Assembly (NCBI GenBank): GCA_965223435.1
Contig: CBDCWQ010000020.1
Location: forward strand, 62,001 to 126,000
Length of the DNA stretch: 64,000 nt
Direction of reading: 5' to 3'
DNA from: CBDCWQ01 sp965223435
GTDB lineage: Bacteria; Myxococcota; Kuafuiibacteriia; Kuafuiibacteriales; Kuafuiibacteriaceae
The notes beneath the pieces are model-generated. The model made no database searches, was not told the DNA's origin, and saw only the letters and a program-made list of their open reading frames with translations. Positions 1-8,933 of this stretch are shown here, piece after piece. Every line of letters starts with the position of its first letter. The stretch's first letter is position 1. A program made the position numbers and the translations under genes.

Positions 1-1015
1 CTGAGCTGCCGAAGGTCCACGCACGGTTCATTGAGAAGTTGATGACTCCGCCCACAACGCAGCCGAGGGCCGTGGCCAGCCTTGGATCTACACCCAAAAG
101 ATTGACCAAGGCGACAACCGTCACAAAGTCGAAGGCGGTGGCGACGAAGGCCGCGACCATGTTGCGCAAGATGCTGCCCTTGCCGGTGAGCTTATTCCAC
201 CGCGATGTGGTTTGAGGCTGGAGTTCGGCCAGGACGTGAAAGAGCCTACGGATGGCGGTCAGCTGGGTGGTGATGGCCAGGCCCACGATGGTCAGGACCG
301 CCAGGCGATGGATCGGTTGGGTTTCGGACGGGACGAGGATGGCCTCGATGATGGGGCTGAAGGCGACACCTATGCCCAGCATGACCAAGCGCTCTGGGCG
401 CTGCATGAGGCCCACCTTGACTTCGACCCCAAGGCCTTCTCCGCGGGCGCGGATATAGGGAACCAAAAATGAGCCGACCAGGGTGGCCAGGACGGCCAGC
501 AGAACCCAGGATTCGCGGTAGTACCAAGCCAATCCGACCAGCACCGCGGATTCGGCGTATCGGTCGAGCACCGAGTCCAAGGCGGCTCCGGCGGGACTGG
601 CTTGGCCCGTCGCACGGGCTAAGCGCCCATCGATGAAGTCGCAGGTCCCGGCAAAGAGGTAGAGCCAGCCGCCGAGGGAAAAGCGGCCCACGGCTATCGA
701 CACCCCCGCGGCGGATGCGAGGAAAACAGAAAGCGTGGTGACCGCGTTAGGAGGAATGTCGAATTTCTTAAAAACGGCCCACAGCGGTCTGGTCACCCAC
801 GCGAAGTACGAACGTGCACCCATGCCGATGAGCGCGCTGGCCCCCCGCGCCTCGATTTCGGCGTCATGGTAGCGGCCTCGTACGGCGACCCGGAACATAT
901 AGGCGACGAGTCCAACCATAAAATACGAGCCGAGGAGCAGCGCCGGGGCCAAGGCGCCCCAGATCCGTCCTGCGGCAGTGAGATTCCCCGTCAGCCAGTC
1001 GCCGAAGTATTGCAT
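1..1015 (-). CDS. CDP-alcohol phosphatidyltransferase fused to a GtrA-like membrane domain (3' end outside window)
   Basis: The leftward frame from ATG at 1015 stays open to the window edge (about 338 residues). Two N-terminal hydrophobic stretches precede the complete CDP-alcohol phosphotransferase signature DGRLAR-x8-G-x3-D-x3-D at about residues 130-155. Enzymes with this motif move a phosphoalcohol from CDP-linked lipid or alcohol to an acceptor in the inner membrane. After further helices a second hydrophobic module begins near residue 285 (MVAAFVATAFDFVTVVALV, later NFSMNRAWTF), which resembles GtrA, a family linked to polyprenyl-phosphate-sugar translocation. The start codon overlaps the 3' end of the PAP2 gene by 25 bp, so the two are probably co-translated. 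The substrate is not determined; phosphatidylinositol-phosphate or a related headgroup is one possibility given the neighbour. The fusion itself is directly visible, with no stop or frameshift between the modules. Confidence 0.8.
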   Translation of the reverse strand, partial: MQYFGDWLTGNLTAAGRIWGALAPALLLGSYFMVGLVAYMFRVAVRGRYHDAEIEARGASALIGMGARSYFAWVTRPLWAVFKKFDIPPNAVTTLSVFLASAAGVSIAVGRFSLGGWLYLFAGTCDFIDGRLARATGQASPAGAALDSVLDRYAESAVLVGLAWYYRESWVLLAVLATLVGSFLVPYIRARGEGLGVEVKVGLMQRPERLVMLGIGVAFSPIIEAILVPSETQPIHRLAVLTIVGLAITTQLTAIRRLFHVLAELQPQTTSRWNKLTGKGSILRNMVAAFVATAFDFVTVVALVNLLGVDPRLATALGCVVGGVINFSMNRAWTFGSS

Positions 1016-1944
1016 GTGGGAAGCTCCTTATCTCGTTCGAGGGCCGTAGGTCTCGATGATCGGGTTCGCCAGGACGAAACCGCGACAACCGCGCCGTATG
1101 CCAAAAAGCCGTAAAGAATGCCAGCCAGAACATCAAGCACGTAGTGATGTCCGAGATAGACGGCTGAAAAGGCCACCCAGAGGGCGTACAAAAAGGCGGG
1201 GATGCTGTACCGATAGCCAAGCCTGAGGGTGGTGGCGAAGACGATCGTGGGGTATGCGCAGTGAAGTGATGGCATGGCGCCGAAGACGTTGGCGTTGCGT
1301 GCATAAAAGGCAGAAAAGTATCCAATTCCGAGCAGTTCATCGAACCGGGCGGCGCCCGCGGCGCTGGGTGCCGCGTCGAGGACGGCCGGCCCGAGGCCGT
1401 GTTGTTCGACGTACCACGGGGGGGCTGCCGGGTAGAGGATGTAGGTGGCAATGCCGAGCAGGTTGACCAGCAAAAACGCCCAGGCCAGGCGAGAGAGCCG
1501 CGCGCGGTCTCGAAAGTAAAACCAGATGGCAGCGAGGAAGGATTCGCCGAGGTATGTGAGATAGGCCAGTCCGCAAAGGAAGTCCAAAAGCGGGCTCGTG
1601 TGGGCCTGAAAGTATGCGGGGAGGGTTTCGGGCCCGCTGTCACCCTGGATCCCGAACCACTCGAGGTCTGCGCGGTAGAGGTCCGCGACGTGGATCTCTC
1701 CTCGGAGGGGAAGGAGGAGGCGCATGTTGTCGTAGGCAAAGCCGACGACGACGAAGGGGAGGGCCAGAAAAGCGAAACGGGCCGTTTTTTCACCCGCCCA
1801 AAACAACCCCACAAACAACACGCTGACCACCACGTGCTCACTGCGAAGGCCGATGGCGTAGGCGGTCCAGCCAAGATAGGCGGAGAAAACGGCCAGCGCG
1901 AGCCAGCGCGAGGTGCGGTGATCAAAATCTCGGACGGGATCCAT
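991..1944 (-). CDS. PAP2-superfamily membrane enzyme, AUR1/inositol-phosphoceramide-synthase-like
   Basis: This 317-residue polytopic membrane protein has about six helices. It carries PAP2 motifs PSLH (about residues 225-228) and GHHYVLDVLAG (about 264-274), which contribute the catalytic histidines of acid-phosphatase-like phosphotransferases. Length and helix layout resemble the PAP2_3 group that includes fungal AUR1 and bacterial inositol-phosphoceramide synthases more than short undecaprenyl-pyrophosphate phosphatases. The ATG at 1944 is the only well-placed start; no clear Shine-Dalgarno precedes it. It overlaps the downstream CDP-alcohol phosphotransferase gene by 25 bp, suggesting one lipid-headgroup pathway. 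The enzyme could be a lipid phosphate phosphatase or a headgroup transferase; the sequence does not decide. Confidence 0.75.
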   Translation of the reverse strand: MDPVRDFDHRTSRWLALAVFSAYLGWTAYAIGLRSEHVVVSVLFVGLFWAGEKTARFAFLALPFVVVGFAYDNMRLLLPLRGEIHVADLYRADLEWFGIQGDSGPETLPAYFQAHTSPLLDFLCGLAYLTYLGESFLAAIWFYFRDRARLSRLAWAFLLVNLLGIATYILYPAAPPWYVEQHGLGPAVLDAAPSAAGAARFDELLGIGYFSAFYARNANVFGAMPSLHCAYPTIVFATTLRLGYRYSIPAFLYALWVAFSAVYLGHHYVLDVLAGILYGFLAYGAVVAVSSWRTRSSRPTALERDKELPTCNTSATG

Positions 1945-2251
1945 GGCGGACTCGTGAATCGAAACGAACAGGTTTGGCCCTGGTTACAGGATGGACGCCG
2001 CCTGGGCCGCGCATGAAGCGGCTCGCTCGACGCATTGCTCAGTCGACTACCCTGGGTTTACGCCACCTCACCTCGAGAAGGCAAGAAGTCTTTGACGCCG
2101 GTCTGGGGCTCTGGCGTCGATGCGGACGCGCGACCTACAGTCTGCTCCAAAATGCGATATGTGTCTGAAATAATAAAGAATACGGCGGATGGGGATTCTC
2201 AGAATCAACCCAATTAAGGTGTAAATCCTGATACGCAATCGCTGCCGAATT

Positions 2252-2270
2252 GATTATCATTCTCAATATC
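2252..2270 (+). promoter_or_regulatory. Candidate Fur box upstream of bfd-bfr
   Basis: The 19 bp GATTATCATTCTCAATATC, read on the other strand as GATATTGAGAATGATAATC, closely matches the Fur consensus of repeated GATAAT hexamers. It lies 28 bp before the bfd start, where Fur repression of iron-storage and iron-mobilisation genes is expected. The rest of the 1945-2298 gap is A+T-richer than its surroundings and shows no gene. Confidence 0.6.
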
Positions 2271-2298
2271 AACGCTATGAATCGGAGGAACCCCCATC

Positions 2299-2520
2299 AT
2301 GATCGTATGTAGCTGCCACGGGGTTCCTGACTCTGCCATCGACTCGGCGATCAAAGGTGGTGCGCGCTCGGTCGATCAAGTGGCCGGCGCGTGTCGCGCG
2401 GGGTCGGACTGCGGGTCGTGCAAACAAATGATTCGAAAAATGCTCGAGCGAGGGCTCGGACACCCCCAAAAGGATGGTGCCCCGCTCGTAAGCTTGTCTC
2501 GGTCACGTCGTTCAGATTAG
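2299..2520 (+). CDS. bfd: Bacterioferritin-associated ferredoxin
   Basis: This 73-residue protein has the Bfd [2Fe-2S] ligand pattern: CSC near the N-terminus (Cys4, Cys6) and CGSC near residues 38-41, in the BFD-like fold. Bfd docks on bacterioferritin and passes electrons through its haem so that stored Fe(III) is reduced and released. Length is typical for the family, with an Arg/Ser-rich tail a little longer than usual. It is followed 13 bp later by bfr and preceded by a likely Fur box, so the pair is an iron-responsive operon. A gaggaac-type Shine-Dalgarno (2283-2290) supports the ATG. Confidence 0.93.
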   Translation: MIVCSCHGVPDSAIDSAIKGGARSVDQVAGACRAGSDCGSCKQMIRKMLERGLGHPQKDGAPLVSLSRSRRSD

Positions 2521-2533
2521 ACCCCAAGGGGTC

Positions 2534-3004
2534 ATGCAGGGACACCCGAAAGTCATCGAGCACCTCAACCAAGTTCTCACCGGTGAACTGACCGCGATCA
2601 ACCAGTACTTTATCCACGGCCGCATGTGCGACAACTGGGGGTACGCCCGTCTGGGTCAGAAGATCCGCGAAGAATCCATCGATGAAATGAAACACGCCGA
2701 CCGGCTGATCGAGCGAATCCTCTATCTCGAGGGTGTGCCCAATCTTCAAAGGCTGGGCAAAGTGAACGTGGGACAGACGGTTCCCGAGCAGTTCACCTTG
2801 GACCTCGAGCTCGAAAAGGCCGCAATTTTACTCCTCAACGAAGGGGTTGAGCTTGCCCGTGGTTTTCAGGACAACGGGAGCCGCGAGCTTTTTGAGGGCA
2901 TTTTGGTGGATGAAGAGCGCCACGCCGATTGGCTGGAGACGCAGATTTCACTCATTGAGCAGGTGGGCTCGGCGCCGTATCTGGCGGAGCAGATTCGCGC
3001 CTAA
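2534..3004 (+). CDS. bfr: Bacterioferritin
   Basis: This 156-residue ferritin-like haem protein forms a 24-mer iron-storage cage. All key residues are at canonical positions: ferroxidase ligands Glu18, Glu51, His54, Glu94, Glu127 and His130, Tyr25, and the haem-ligating Met52 in the DEMKHAD motif. A complete ferroxidase centre plus Met52 means it can both oxidise Fe(II) and bind haem at the subunit interface. It is the second gene of the bfd-bfr operon. A dispersed intergenic repeat begins directly after its stop codon. Confidence 0.97.
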   Translation: MQGHPKVIEHLNQVLTGELTAINQYFIHGRMCDNWGYARLGQKIREESIDEMKHADRLIERILYLEGVPNLQRLGKVNVGQTVPEQFTLDLELEKAAILLLNEGVELARGFQDNGSRELFEGILVDEERHADWLETQISLIEQVGSAPYLAEQIRA

Positions 3005-3158
3005 TCCAACGGATCTGCTGGGTCGATCTTGTGCTTCATGCATCCTCGCGCCCAAGCCGACGCTATGGGGCCAGGGCCGAGATCCATTCGGTCCACCGGT
3101 TTCCCTCCGCTCACCCGTACCAGTCGGACGCGTTCGGATCTATACGGGCGAGCTTTAG
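3005..3158 (-). repeat. Dispersed intergenic repeat, copy A (reverse orientation)
   Basis: Read on the minus strand this segment shares an ordered set of words with the repeats at 24625-24878 and 61363-61532: GGGTGAGCGGAGGGAAAC, GGTGGACCGAAT, a CTTGGGC block, GAAGCACAAG and GATCCG near the end. It is the most diverged copy. It fills the space between the bfr stop codon and the next lipoprotein gene. Confidence 0.7.
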
Positions 3159-3159
3159 G

Positions 3160-4878
3160 ATGAAAATCATGCATCCGAGGACAGCTCTGGCCGTGTGGGT
3201 TTCGTTTTTGCTTTGGGCCTGTGCTGGTGGCCGGGGCTATCCGGACGCGGGTGCTTCCGGGACTCGTTTCGAGCGCGCGGTTCCTCATTGGGCCAAAAAG
3301 GGCGATCGGCGAACCCACGAAGGCCACGTTTTCGTCTGTGAAGGCGAGGGCGCCAACGAGGAAGATGCCAAGCGCGCGGCAGGGGCCATTTGCAACGCGA
3401 AGATCTGTGAGCTCTGTGGCGTTGAAGTGGAGGCTAGGGTCCGTACGAAGGAGACCCTCAACAAGATTGAAGTGGAACGAAGCGTTGTGGAGCGTTGTCG
3501 GCGGGTGCGTAAGTCCCGTGATGACGTGCGTGCGCACCAAACATCGTGTGGGTCATCGGGATGCACCAGTTGGCTCGAGGTCGTGTTTGACCAAGAGGCT
3601 GAAGCGCGCGAATGCCGTGCGTACGCCCAGGACACTTTTGAGGACCCCAAAGCATGTGAACGGTGGATAGAGACCTTCCGGGACACGCCTGGTTTGACCG
3701 CAGCTTCTTTTTTGAAGCGGAAGCAGGTGCTCGAACAGGCCATTGTGGCGTGCGCCGAAATCGATGTTCGCCCTACGCCCTTGCTCGAGGCCTTAAACGA
3801 ATCGTTGTGGTCGGGGGTCATTTCGCCAAAGCTCGAAAGTTGGACGCCGGCACCTGACGAACCAGAAGAAGACATTCCTGGCCGGGTGTCGCGATATCTT
3901 GCGAATAAGCGCACCCGTCTATGGCGAGATTTTGCTCAGGCGAGTTATCGCCCCATGGCGCGCCAGCCCCTGAGGGAGACCAAGGTCTTTGTTGACCGAA
4001 TCGCTCTGGTTCGAGACGCCATGTTGCCTTATATCCCTCTGATGGAGGTCTGGGCTCGTATGGCTCGCCTTCGATTCGAAAAAGGTGGATCTGAAGATGC
4101 GCTTTTGAAGGCCATGGAACGGCTCCAAAAAGTTGGGCGCATCGAACCGGATTGGGTCCACTTCAAGGTGGCCGAGAAGCTGAAAGACAGCGCGCGTGAC
4201 TGGCGAAAGCTTCGGCGCTGGATGGTGGACCGGTACCCTGCTGCTTCGCTGTCCAAGCGGAGGCTCGGATGGATGGCCGCCCTTTTTGTCAGCGATTCTC
4301 GTCTTTTGGATGAGGAATGGGCCTATCTCGCCGGCGGCCCCCCCTGTGGGCGTTGTCTGAGGCTGGTCTTTGAGCATGTGCCTCGCGATGAGAAGACGCC
4401 AAAGCGCGCAGTTTTTGCGCTCGAGTCGCTTTATGGTTCCAAGGGACAAGGAAAGCGGGTTGCCCGCGACCTCTTGCGACACCTATCGGTCGAATTGGCT
4501 GTGGGTTCTGCCGCCGCCGTTCGAGCGGAACTTCGGGCATCGCTATACGACTTTGCCCTTTGGGATGGGCTTCGGGTTCGCCTGCCGGCCGCCCGCGGAA
4601 AAAAATCGGTGATGCCTCTTCGCCAGAAGGTCTTACGCGGCATGCGCCTTCGGCTCAAAGAAGATCTGAAATCGCCCGACAGAACTCAGTGCCGCCGGCT
4701 TGACAAGCGCCTCGAGACGCTCGAGCTGGAGGGCGTGAAGACCAGAGGTTTTGCGCCCCAGGTGTGTCGCTGCTTGCGTGAGGCCAAAGGTGCCAGGCGC
4801 ATAGGAGAACTGGACGCGCTTTACCTGCGCGCTCTTCACTGGGGGCGTTCGTGCCTCAAGGAGCGAAGCGGCGCATGA
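3160..4878 (+). CDS. Predicted secreted lipoprotein of unknown function
   Basis: From ATG 3160 the product is 572 residues with a lipoprotein signal peptide ending LLWAC; ATG 3169 is an equally good start. The frame is open upstream to 3031, but that part lies inside the dispersed repeat and would bury the signal peptide, so it was excluded. The mature part is rich in Cys (including NAKICELCGVE and CGRCLRL segments), Arg and helical charged stretches; I recognise no catalytic motif. The early region (VCEGEGANEEDAKRAA) resembles small domains often seen in myxobacterial lipoproteins of unknown function. The stop overlaps the next start (ATGA), so it heads a three-gene secreted-protein operon. 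A role is not assignable from sequence. Confidence 0.75.
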   Translation: MKIMHPRTALAVWVSFLLWACAGGRGYPDAGASGTRFERAVPHWAKKGDRRTHEGHVFVCEGEGANEEDAKRAAGAICNAKICELCGVEVEARVRTKETLNKIEVERSVVERCRRVRKSRDDVRAHQTSCGSSGCTSWLEVVFDQEAEARECRAYAQDTFEDPKACERWIETFRDTPGLTAASFLKRKQVLEQAIVACAEIDVRPTPLLEALNESLWSGVISPKLESWTPAPDEPEEDIPGRVSRYLANKRTRLWRDFAQASYRPMARQPLRETKVFVDRIALVRDAMLPYIPLMEVWARMARLRFEKGGSEDALLKAMERLQKVGRIEPDWVHFKVAEKLKDSARDWRKLRRWMVDRYPAASLSKRRLGWMAALFVSDSRLLDEEWAYLAGGPPCGRCLRLVFEHVPRDEKTPKRAVFALESLYGSKGQGKRVARDLLRHLSVELAVGSAAAVRAELRASLYDFALWDGLRVRLPAARGKKSVMPLRQKVLRGMRLRLKEDLKSPDRTQCRRLDKRLETLELEGVKTRGFAPQVCRCLREAKGARRIGELDALYLRALHWGRSCLKERSGA

Positions 4879-5756
4879 ACACTTTTGTCTTGTGGGTGCA
4901 CCTCGTGCTGGGGGCGCCCCAAGGGTGTGCGTGGCGATTGCCCCCGGTGGGGCCTGAGGCAGCTCTTACCAAAAAGCCTGATGGTCGCCTCGAGTTCATT
5001 CGCCGGTATCCATCACTTTGGGCGGCATGTGCGCTTCGGTCTGGTGGGCCTGCACCCGTACTCAAGATTGAAGCCTCCGATGCGCGGGGCCGATGGACCT
5101 TGAACGATGAAGTCATTGATCTCCATCCGTCGCTTTCGCCGGAGCGCTTCGCAAGGGTTCGAGCGCTGTTTGACGTCTGCAAGAATCGAGAACCTCGGCG
5201 AAACAAGGACGCAATCTTGAGGGGCCCGGTTGGCCGCACCCGTTTTGAAAACCCCACCAAGGTGGAGGTTGTGCTTCAGGCTCGTGGGCGATATCAGCCT
5301 CTTTCGTATCGGACCGAAGCGGACTGGTTTTGTCCGTCGTGCCCAAAAAGCCCCCGAGCCGCTTCCATCAGCTTTTACCGAGTGACCGGCCGATCGGGGC
5401 CGACCAACAACCAAGTTCGGTTCCGCATCGCCCTAGACAAGACAGCTTTCAAGTGTGCATCGGGTGGGGGCTCGATTGAACTTCGCCACTACTTTATCGA
5501 TTCATCCTCAGATCCATGGCGTCCTTTAAAGCCGGTGAAGACGGTCCGTCACTTTGAGAAAAAGCTTCGACCGGTCAAAGACGAGATGGTTTTTGAAAGC
5601 TTCTATGCCCCGCAAGCGTTCTGTAAAAAGGGGCAGAAGTTTGTCTGGGAGGTGGCCGGGCTCGGGACTTTTGCGCACCTTGTGAACCGTTCTGGTTACG
5701 GCCCATCGCGTTTTGTGCGCCGCGGTACCATTGAATTTCTCCGGTGTCCTCTATAG
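4875..5756 (+). CDS. Predicted secreted protein of unknown function
   Basis: This 293-residue product starts at the ATG overlapping the upstream stop (ATGA at 4875-4878), an arrangement typical of translational coupling; an in-frame GTG at 4851 is less likely. The N-terminus (MNTFVLWVHLVLGAPQGCAW) looks like a weak signal peptide or lipoprotein signal. The mature part has several Cys (about six), a CPSC pair near residue 150 and beta-rich segments, suggesting an extracytoplasmic disulfide-stabilised domain. I recognise no family. It is the second gene of the 3160-6402 operon. Confidence 0.7.
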   Translation: MNTFVLWVHLVLGAPQGCAWRLPPVGPEAALTKKPDGRLEFIRRYPSLWAACALRSGGPAPVLKIEASDARGRWTLNDEVIDLHPSLSPERFARVRALFDVCKNREPRRNKDAILRGPVGRTRFENPTKVEVVLQARGRYQPLSYRTEADWFCPSCPKSPRAASISFYRVTGRSGPTNNQVRFRIALDKTAFKCASGGGSIELRHYFIDSSSDPWRPLKPVKTVRHFEKKLRPVKDEMVFESFYAPQAFCKKGQKFVWEVAGLGTFAHLVNRSGYGPSRFVRRGTIEFLRCPL

Positions 5757-5781
5757 GTCTTTTGCGAACGATACGAGACCC

Positions 5782-6402
5782 ATGACTGTTTGGACTGCGA
5801 ATGGAAGGCCCCAACGCATTTTGGGGTGGGTTTTCTTGAGCGCGACTGCATGTGCGTCGGCGGACGCGCCGAGTCCGGTTTTTGGTGCGAAGGACACCGT
5901 CCTCGACCGAGGCGGTGCGCTTTCGGTGGAAGCGCTTCCTTCGGCGCGGGTCCAGATTGAGGGCGAAGAACTGGTGGTGTGGGCAGAAACAGAACTTCCT
6001 GGCGATGCGAGGCTTCCGGTGGCGATACGCGCCATCGAGGCCATTACCCGGGGTGCGTTTCTCAAAGTGTTGGCGGTGAAGGTCAAAAGCGCGATGATGG
6101 ACGTCTCGGGCAGTGGCGTCCGGGCCCGTGTGCGGTGGACCACTGAAGAAACGGCCCGTGCGGGGCTCCACCAACGGGTGGTTGTGGACCACGGGTGGGT
6201 GCGGGTCGCCCGGCCAGATGGGCCCATCTTGCGCCTCATCGGGCGGGTACGGCTCTCCAAAAGCGCGCTCAGCCGCTTGTTAAGCACCTCGCACGAGCTC
6301 AAGACGCAAGCCCGCCGAATCCTGAGGGCCGTGTTTCATCAGGATTCACCTGCAGACCCCCTTGGCTCGGGCGACGACGAGGCCGTCTTGGACGAGCCCT
6401 AG
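5782..6402 (+). CDS. Predicted secreted protein or lipoprotein of unknown function
   Basis: ATG 5782 gives 206 residues with a hydrophobic N-terminal segment ending LSATACASA, a plausible though non-canonical lipobox or a type I signal site. An upstream in-frame GTG at 5713 would overlap the previous gene. The mature protein alternates beta strands (VQIEGEELVVWAETELPG) with a C-terminal charged helix and an acidic tail; no known family is recognised. It is third in the secreted-protein operon, and its stop codon is part of the terminator stem at 6398-6429. Confidence 0.65.
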   Translation: MTVWTANGRPQRILGWVFLSATACASADAPSPVFGAKDTVLDRGGALSVEALPSARVQIEGEELVVWAETELPGDARLPVAIRAIEAITRGAFLKVLAVKVKSAMMDVSGSGVRARVRWTTEETARAGLHQRVVVDHGWVRVARPDGPILRLIGRVRLSKSALSRLLSTSHELKTQARRILRAVFHQDSPADPLGSGDDEAVLDEP

Positions 6403-6429
6403 CAGGGTGTTTTTTAACACCCTGCTAGG
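6398..6429. terminator. Strong perfect hairpin between convergent genes
   Basis: A perfect 14 bp stem (CCTAGCAGGGTGTT and its complement) encloses a TTTT loop. It contains the stop codon of the rightward gene ending at 6402 and lies 33 bp before the end of the leftward trypsin gene. A long T-run after the stem is missing, but stem strength and position suit a bidirectional transcription end. Confidence 0.65.
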
Positions 6430-6461
6430 CCAGAAAAGCGACTTTCGGGCTCGTCTTTGTT

Positions 6462-8933
6462 CTATCGCTGGGACGCCTTCCAGAGGACCTGCGTCCGGCG
6501 AGCATCGGCACCCTTCACGTAGATGCGAAAGCCTGTCTCGGTCGGAAAGTAAATCGCCGTTCCCCCTTGAGCCATCCAGTGCGTTCTGCCTTGAAGAGAG
6601 GTAAAGTAGTCCGGTGTCGCGGTGAAGCCACACCGAGAGGTATCCACATTCACGTAGTATGCGCTTTTTCCGTACGGTCTCCAGTCTTCCTTTTCGGTGT
6701 GGCCGGTACAGAGGGAAGGCGAGTTAAGCTCGTCTGGGGCCGCCGACCAGTTGATGTGCCATCCCAATCCGTTGGCTTTTTGTGGCGTCATGCCGGGCGA
6801 GTACAAGTAGATTCGGAAGCTGGTGTCGGTTTGCTCGTAGATCGCGGTTTCACCTTTTGCGCGCCAGTGGCCGGCCAAGCCGCCCAGTGAGGCGAAGTAC
6901 AGGGGCACTTCGTCCATGCCGCACTTGCTGGTATCAATCACTGTCGTGATGCCCGAGCTTCCGTATTGCTCCCATGCGGTTTCGCCGGGTGTTGTCCGTC
7001 CGTGGCACTGATCGAAATCGGGTGCATCGGATGGCAATGCTTCCCAATTGATGTGCCATTTTCTCGCCTCGGCCTCTTTCGCTGTAAGCGATGTCACCAG
7101 ATAGATGCTGAACCCGGTCGGAGTTGGGAAATAGATCGCAGTCGAACCCTCAGTCGCCCAATGCCATCCTGCGCCTCCCATCGATGTGATATACTGCGGG
7201 GTCACTTTGTACCCACAGTCGGAGGTGTCGACCTCGAGGTACAATCCTTTGCCTTTGTAGTCTTTCCAGCCCGACGCGCCCGGCTCGCTGCGTCCTACGC
7301 AGCGATCGAGGGATCCAAGCTCGGGATGACCGGGAATTTCGGGCTTCGGGTCGTGGCACGTGCTTTCAAACGTGACAGACCATGACTCCAGGGTGCCCGC
7401 GTTGGTGGGAAACACGCTGCTCTTGGCGAAATAATCGACGACGTGAAGTTCCCAGGTCCCGGATACGCGTTCTCCGCGGGTGCCTTCGATGGGCTGGTTC
7501 ACGATGGAGATGCGGGTATCGTCGGTCTGATCCCTTGTCGAAATCACGTGATAGTTTCCACTCGGAGAGACCAGCCACATGGCCAACTCAAGGGTGTCTT
7601 CGTGACGGATTTCTAAGGAGAGTTCCGCACCCACGATTTGGTCCGCGTGGGCAACCTCAATGGTCGACACCAGTTCGCGTACGCCATCATTGGGAATGGA
7701 GGTTGGCGTGTTTGATGCGGCGACCTCATGGTGACAAGTTTCTCCGTTCAAGATGAGGGCTTCAACAAAATCTTCGGGGCCCAAAACCTCTTGATCATCG
7801 AAGACCCGGGCCTCAAAGACGGCAAATCCATCGGGGACCTTGGTGGTGTCCCATTGCATCTCATAGGGTGCGGAGTCATCTACGAAGCTCTCCCCGTTCG
7901 GAAGAATGAATTCTACCCGGTTGATGGTACCGGACTCCGACGCCGCCTTCGCCGATAGGGTGATTTGTCCTTTGAGATCGGTTTCGCCTCGTGGACTCCG
8001 AAGGGCGACCACCGGCGCTTCGGTGGTTTTTTCAATCCATTCGGTGAACGACGTGACCCGCGCATAAAAGCCCGGAATGCCTGGCTCAGCGCACCCGATG
8101 CCCCAGCTGACGACGCCGGCGAGGAAAAAACCCGTGCCTTCCTCATCGGGGACCACCAACGGTCCACCGCTATCGCCCTGGCAGGCGTCTTTGCCGCCGC
8201 CATGGGCGTACCCGGCGGCCAGCTGATCCGGCGTGATGCGCCAGTCGCTGTACTCTGGCTCCCTTCGGACCATCTGTTCGGCCGTCGCGTTTTCGATGAT
8301 CGGCAGTTCAACACTTTGGAGGTGGTCCGGGGCGTCGCCGCCCGACGCCAAGGTTCCCCAACCACTCACCCGCGCGAGGACGCCGGAGCCTGCCAACAGC
8401 GAAGCGTCGCTGGCGGTCAAGAGTGGAATAGGCATGGCGCCGATCGCCGCGCCTAAGTCCAAGGGCTCGGACAGTCGAATCAAGGCGATGTCGTTCCCCT
8501 TGGAGGCTTCGGTATACTCAGAGTGCGAGACGATGCGCAAAACGTTGCGGACTTGACCTTCACGATCGGATTCACTGACTTTTGTGGACCCGGCGACGAC
8601 CCGGAGTTGGTCTTCTTGAAGGCCGTCCACACAGTGCGCTGCGGTCAAGATCCAAAACTTGTCGATGATGGATCCTCCACAGAAATGGAATGGTTTCTCA
8701 TCGTCCGATGAGACTGGACTCTGCAGTGACACCTGCCATGGAAAATCCATAATGTTGGCGTCTACCCCACCGACGATGGGCGTAAAACTATCGGTTGTGG
8801 GTTCGGGTGAAGCACAAGCTGCTGCCATCAAGAAGACCGCCGGCAAGACCGCGGTCTTGCGGTAGCCATCGTGGTCGCCTCGACCTTGATGAACATCACT
8901 TGGTTGATGGTTTTTTTTGGAGTTCCTAGTCAT
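6462..8933 (-). CDS. Secreted trypsin-like protease (S1) with P domain and three C-terminal beta-rich repeats, paralogue 1
   Basis: ATG 8933, with AGGAGG a few bases upstream, gives 823 residues. Order: lipoprotein-type signal ending AAAC at Cys40; S1 trypsin domain from IVGG at 53, with catalytic His100 (TAAHC), Asp148 (NDIAL) and Ser255 (GDSGG); Asp249 at the specificity position predicts cleavage after Arg/Lys; an Ig-like segment around 330-400; a proprotein-convertase P domain around 420-540 (ELVSTIEV to GTWELHVVDYF); then three repeats of about 85-95 residues, each beginning C-x-G-(R/H) and containing VDTS-x-CG, a (Y/F)-x-(T/A)S block, HW, G-x-TAIY and IY(L/V), the first two closing with WHINW. 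I know of no named domain for this repeat; it may bind carbohydrate or protein. IVGG follows Pro rather than Arg/Lys, so activation cannot be simple autotryptic cleavage. It is duplicated at 13127-15598. Confidence 0.9.
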   Translation of the reverse strand: MTRNSKKNHQPSDVHQGRGDHDGYRKTAVLPAVFLMAAACASPEPTTDSFTPIVGGVDANIMDFPWQVSLQSPVSSDDEKPFHFCGGSIIDKFWILTAAHCVDGLQEDQLRVVAGSTKVSESDREGQVRNVLRIVSHSEYTEASKGNDIALIRLSEPLDLGAAIGAMPIPLLTASDASLLAGSGVLARVSGWGTLASGGDAPDHLQSVELPIIENATAEQMVRREPEYSDWRITPDQLAAGYAHGGGKDACQGDSGGPLVVPDEEGTGFFLAGVVSWGIGCAEPGIPGFYARVTSFTEWIEKTTEAPVVALRSPRGETDLKGQITLSAKAASESGTINRVEFILPNGESFVDDSAPYEMQWDTTKVPDGFAVFEARVFDDQEVLGPEDFVEALILNGETCHHEVAASNTPTSIPNDGVRELVSTIEVAHADQIVGAELSLEIRHEDTLELAMWLVSPSGNYHVISTRDQTDDTRISIVNQPIEGTRGERVSGTWELHVVDYFAKSSVFPTNAGTLESWSVTFESTCHDPKPEIPGHPELGSLDRCVGRSEPGASGWKDYKGKGLYLEVDTSDCGYKVTPQYITSMGGAGWHWATEGSTAIYFPTPTGFSIYLVTSLTAKEAEARKWHINWEALPSDAPDFDQCHGRTTPGETAWEQYGSSGITTVIDTSKCGMDEVPLYFASLGGLAGHWRAKGETAIYEQTDTSFRIYLYSPGMTPQKANGLGWHINWSAAPDELNSPSLCTGHTEKEDWRPYGKSAYYVNVDTSRCGFTATPDYFTSLQGRTHWMAQGGTAIYFPTETGFRIYVKGADARRTQVLWKASQR

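Noticed and set aside
864..1925. Long leftward open frame of 353 codons overlapping the PAP2 gene
   Set aside because: It lies in another frame over the PAP2 and CDP-alcohol phosphotransferase genes, has a low-complexity Ser/Pro/Arg composition and no domain; the overlapped genes have clear motifs.
3031..3159. Upstream N-terminal extension of the lipoprotein gene
   Set aside because: It is part of the dispersed repeat and would bury the lipoprotein signal peptide.
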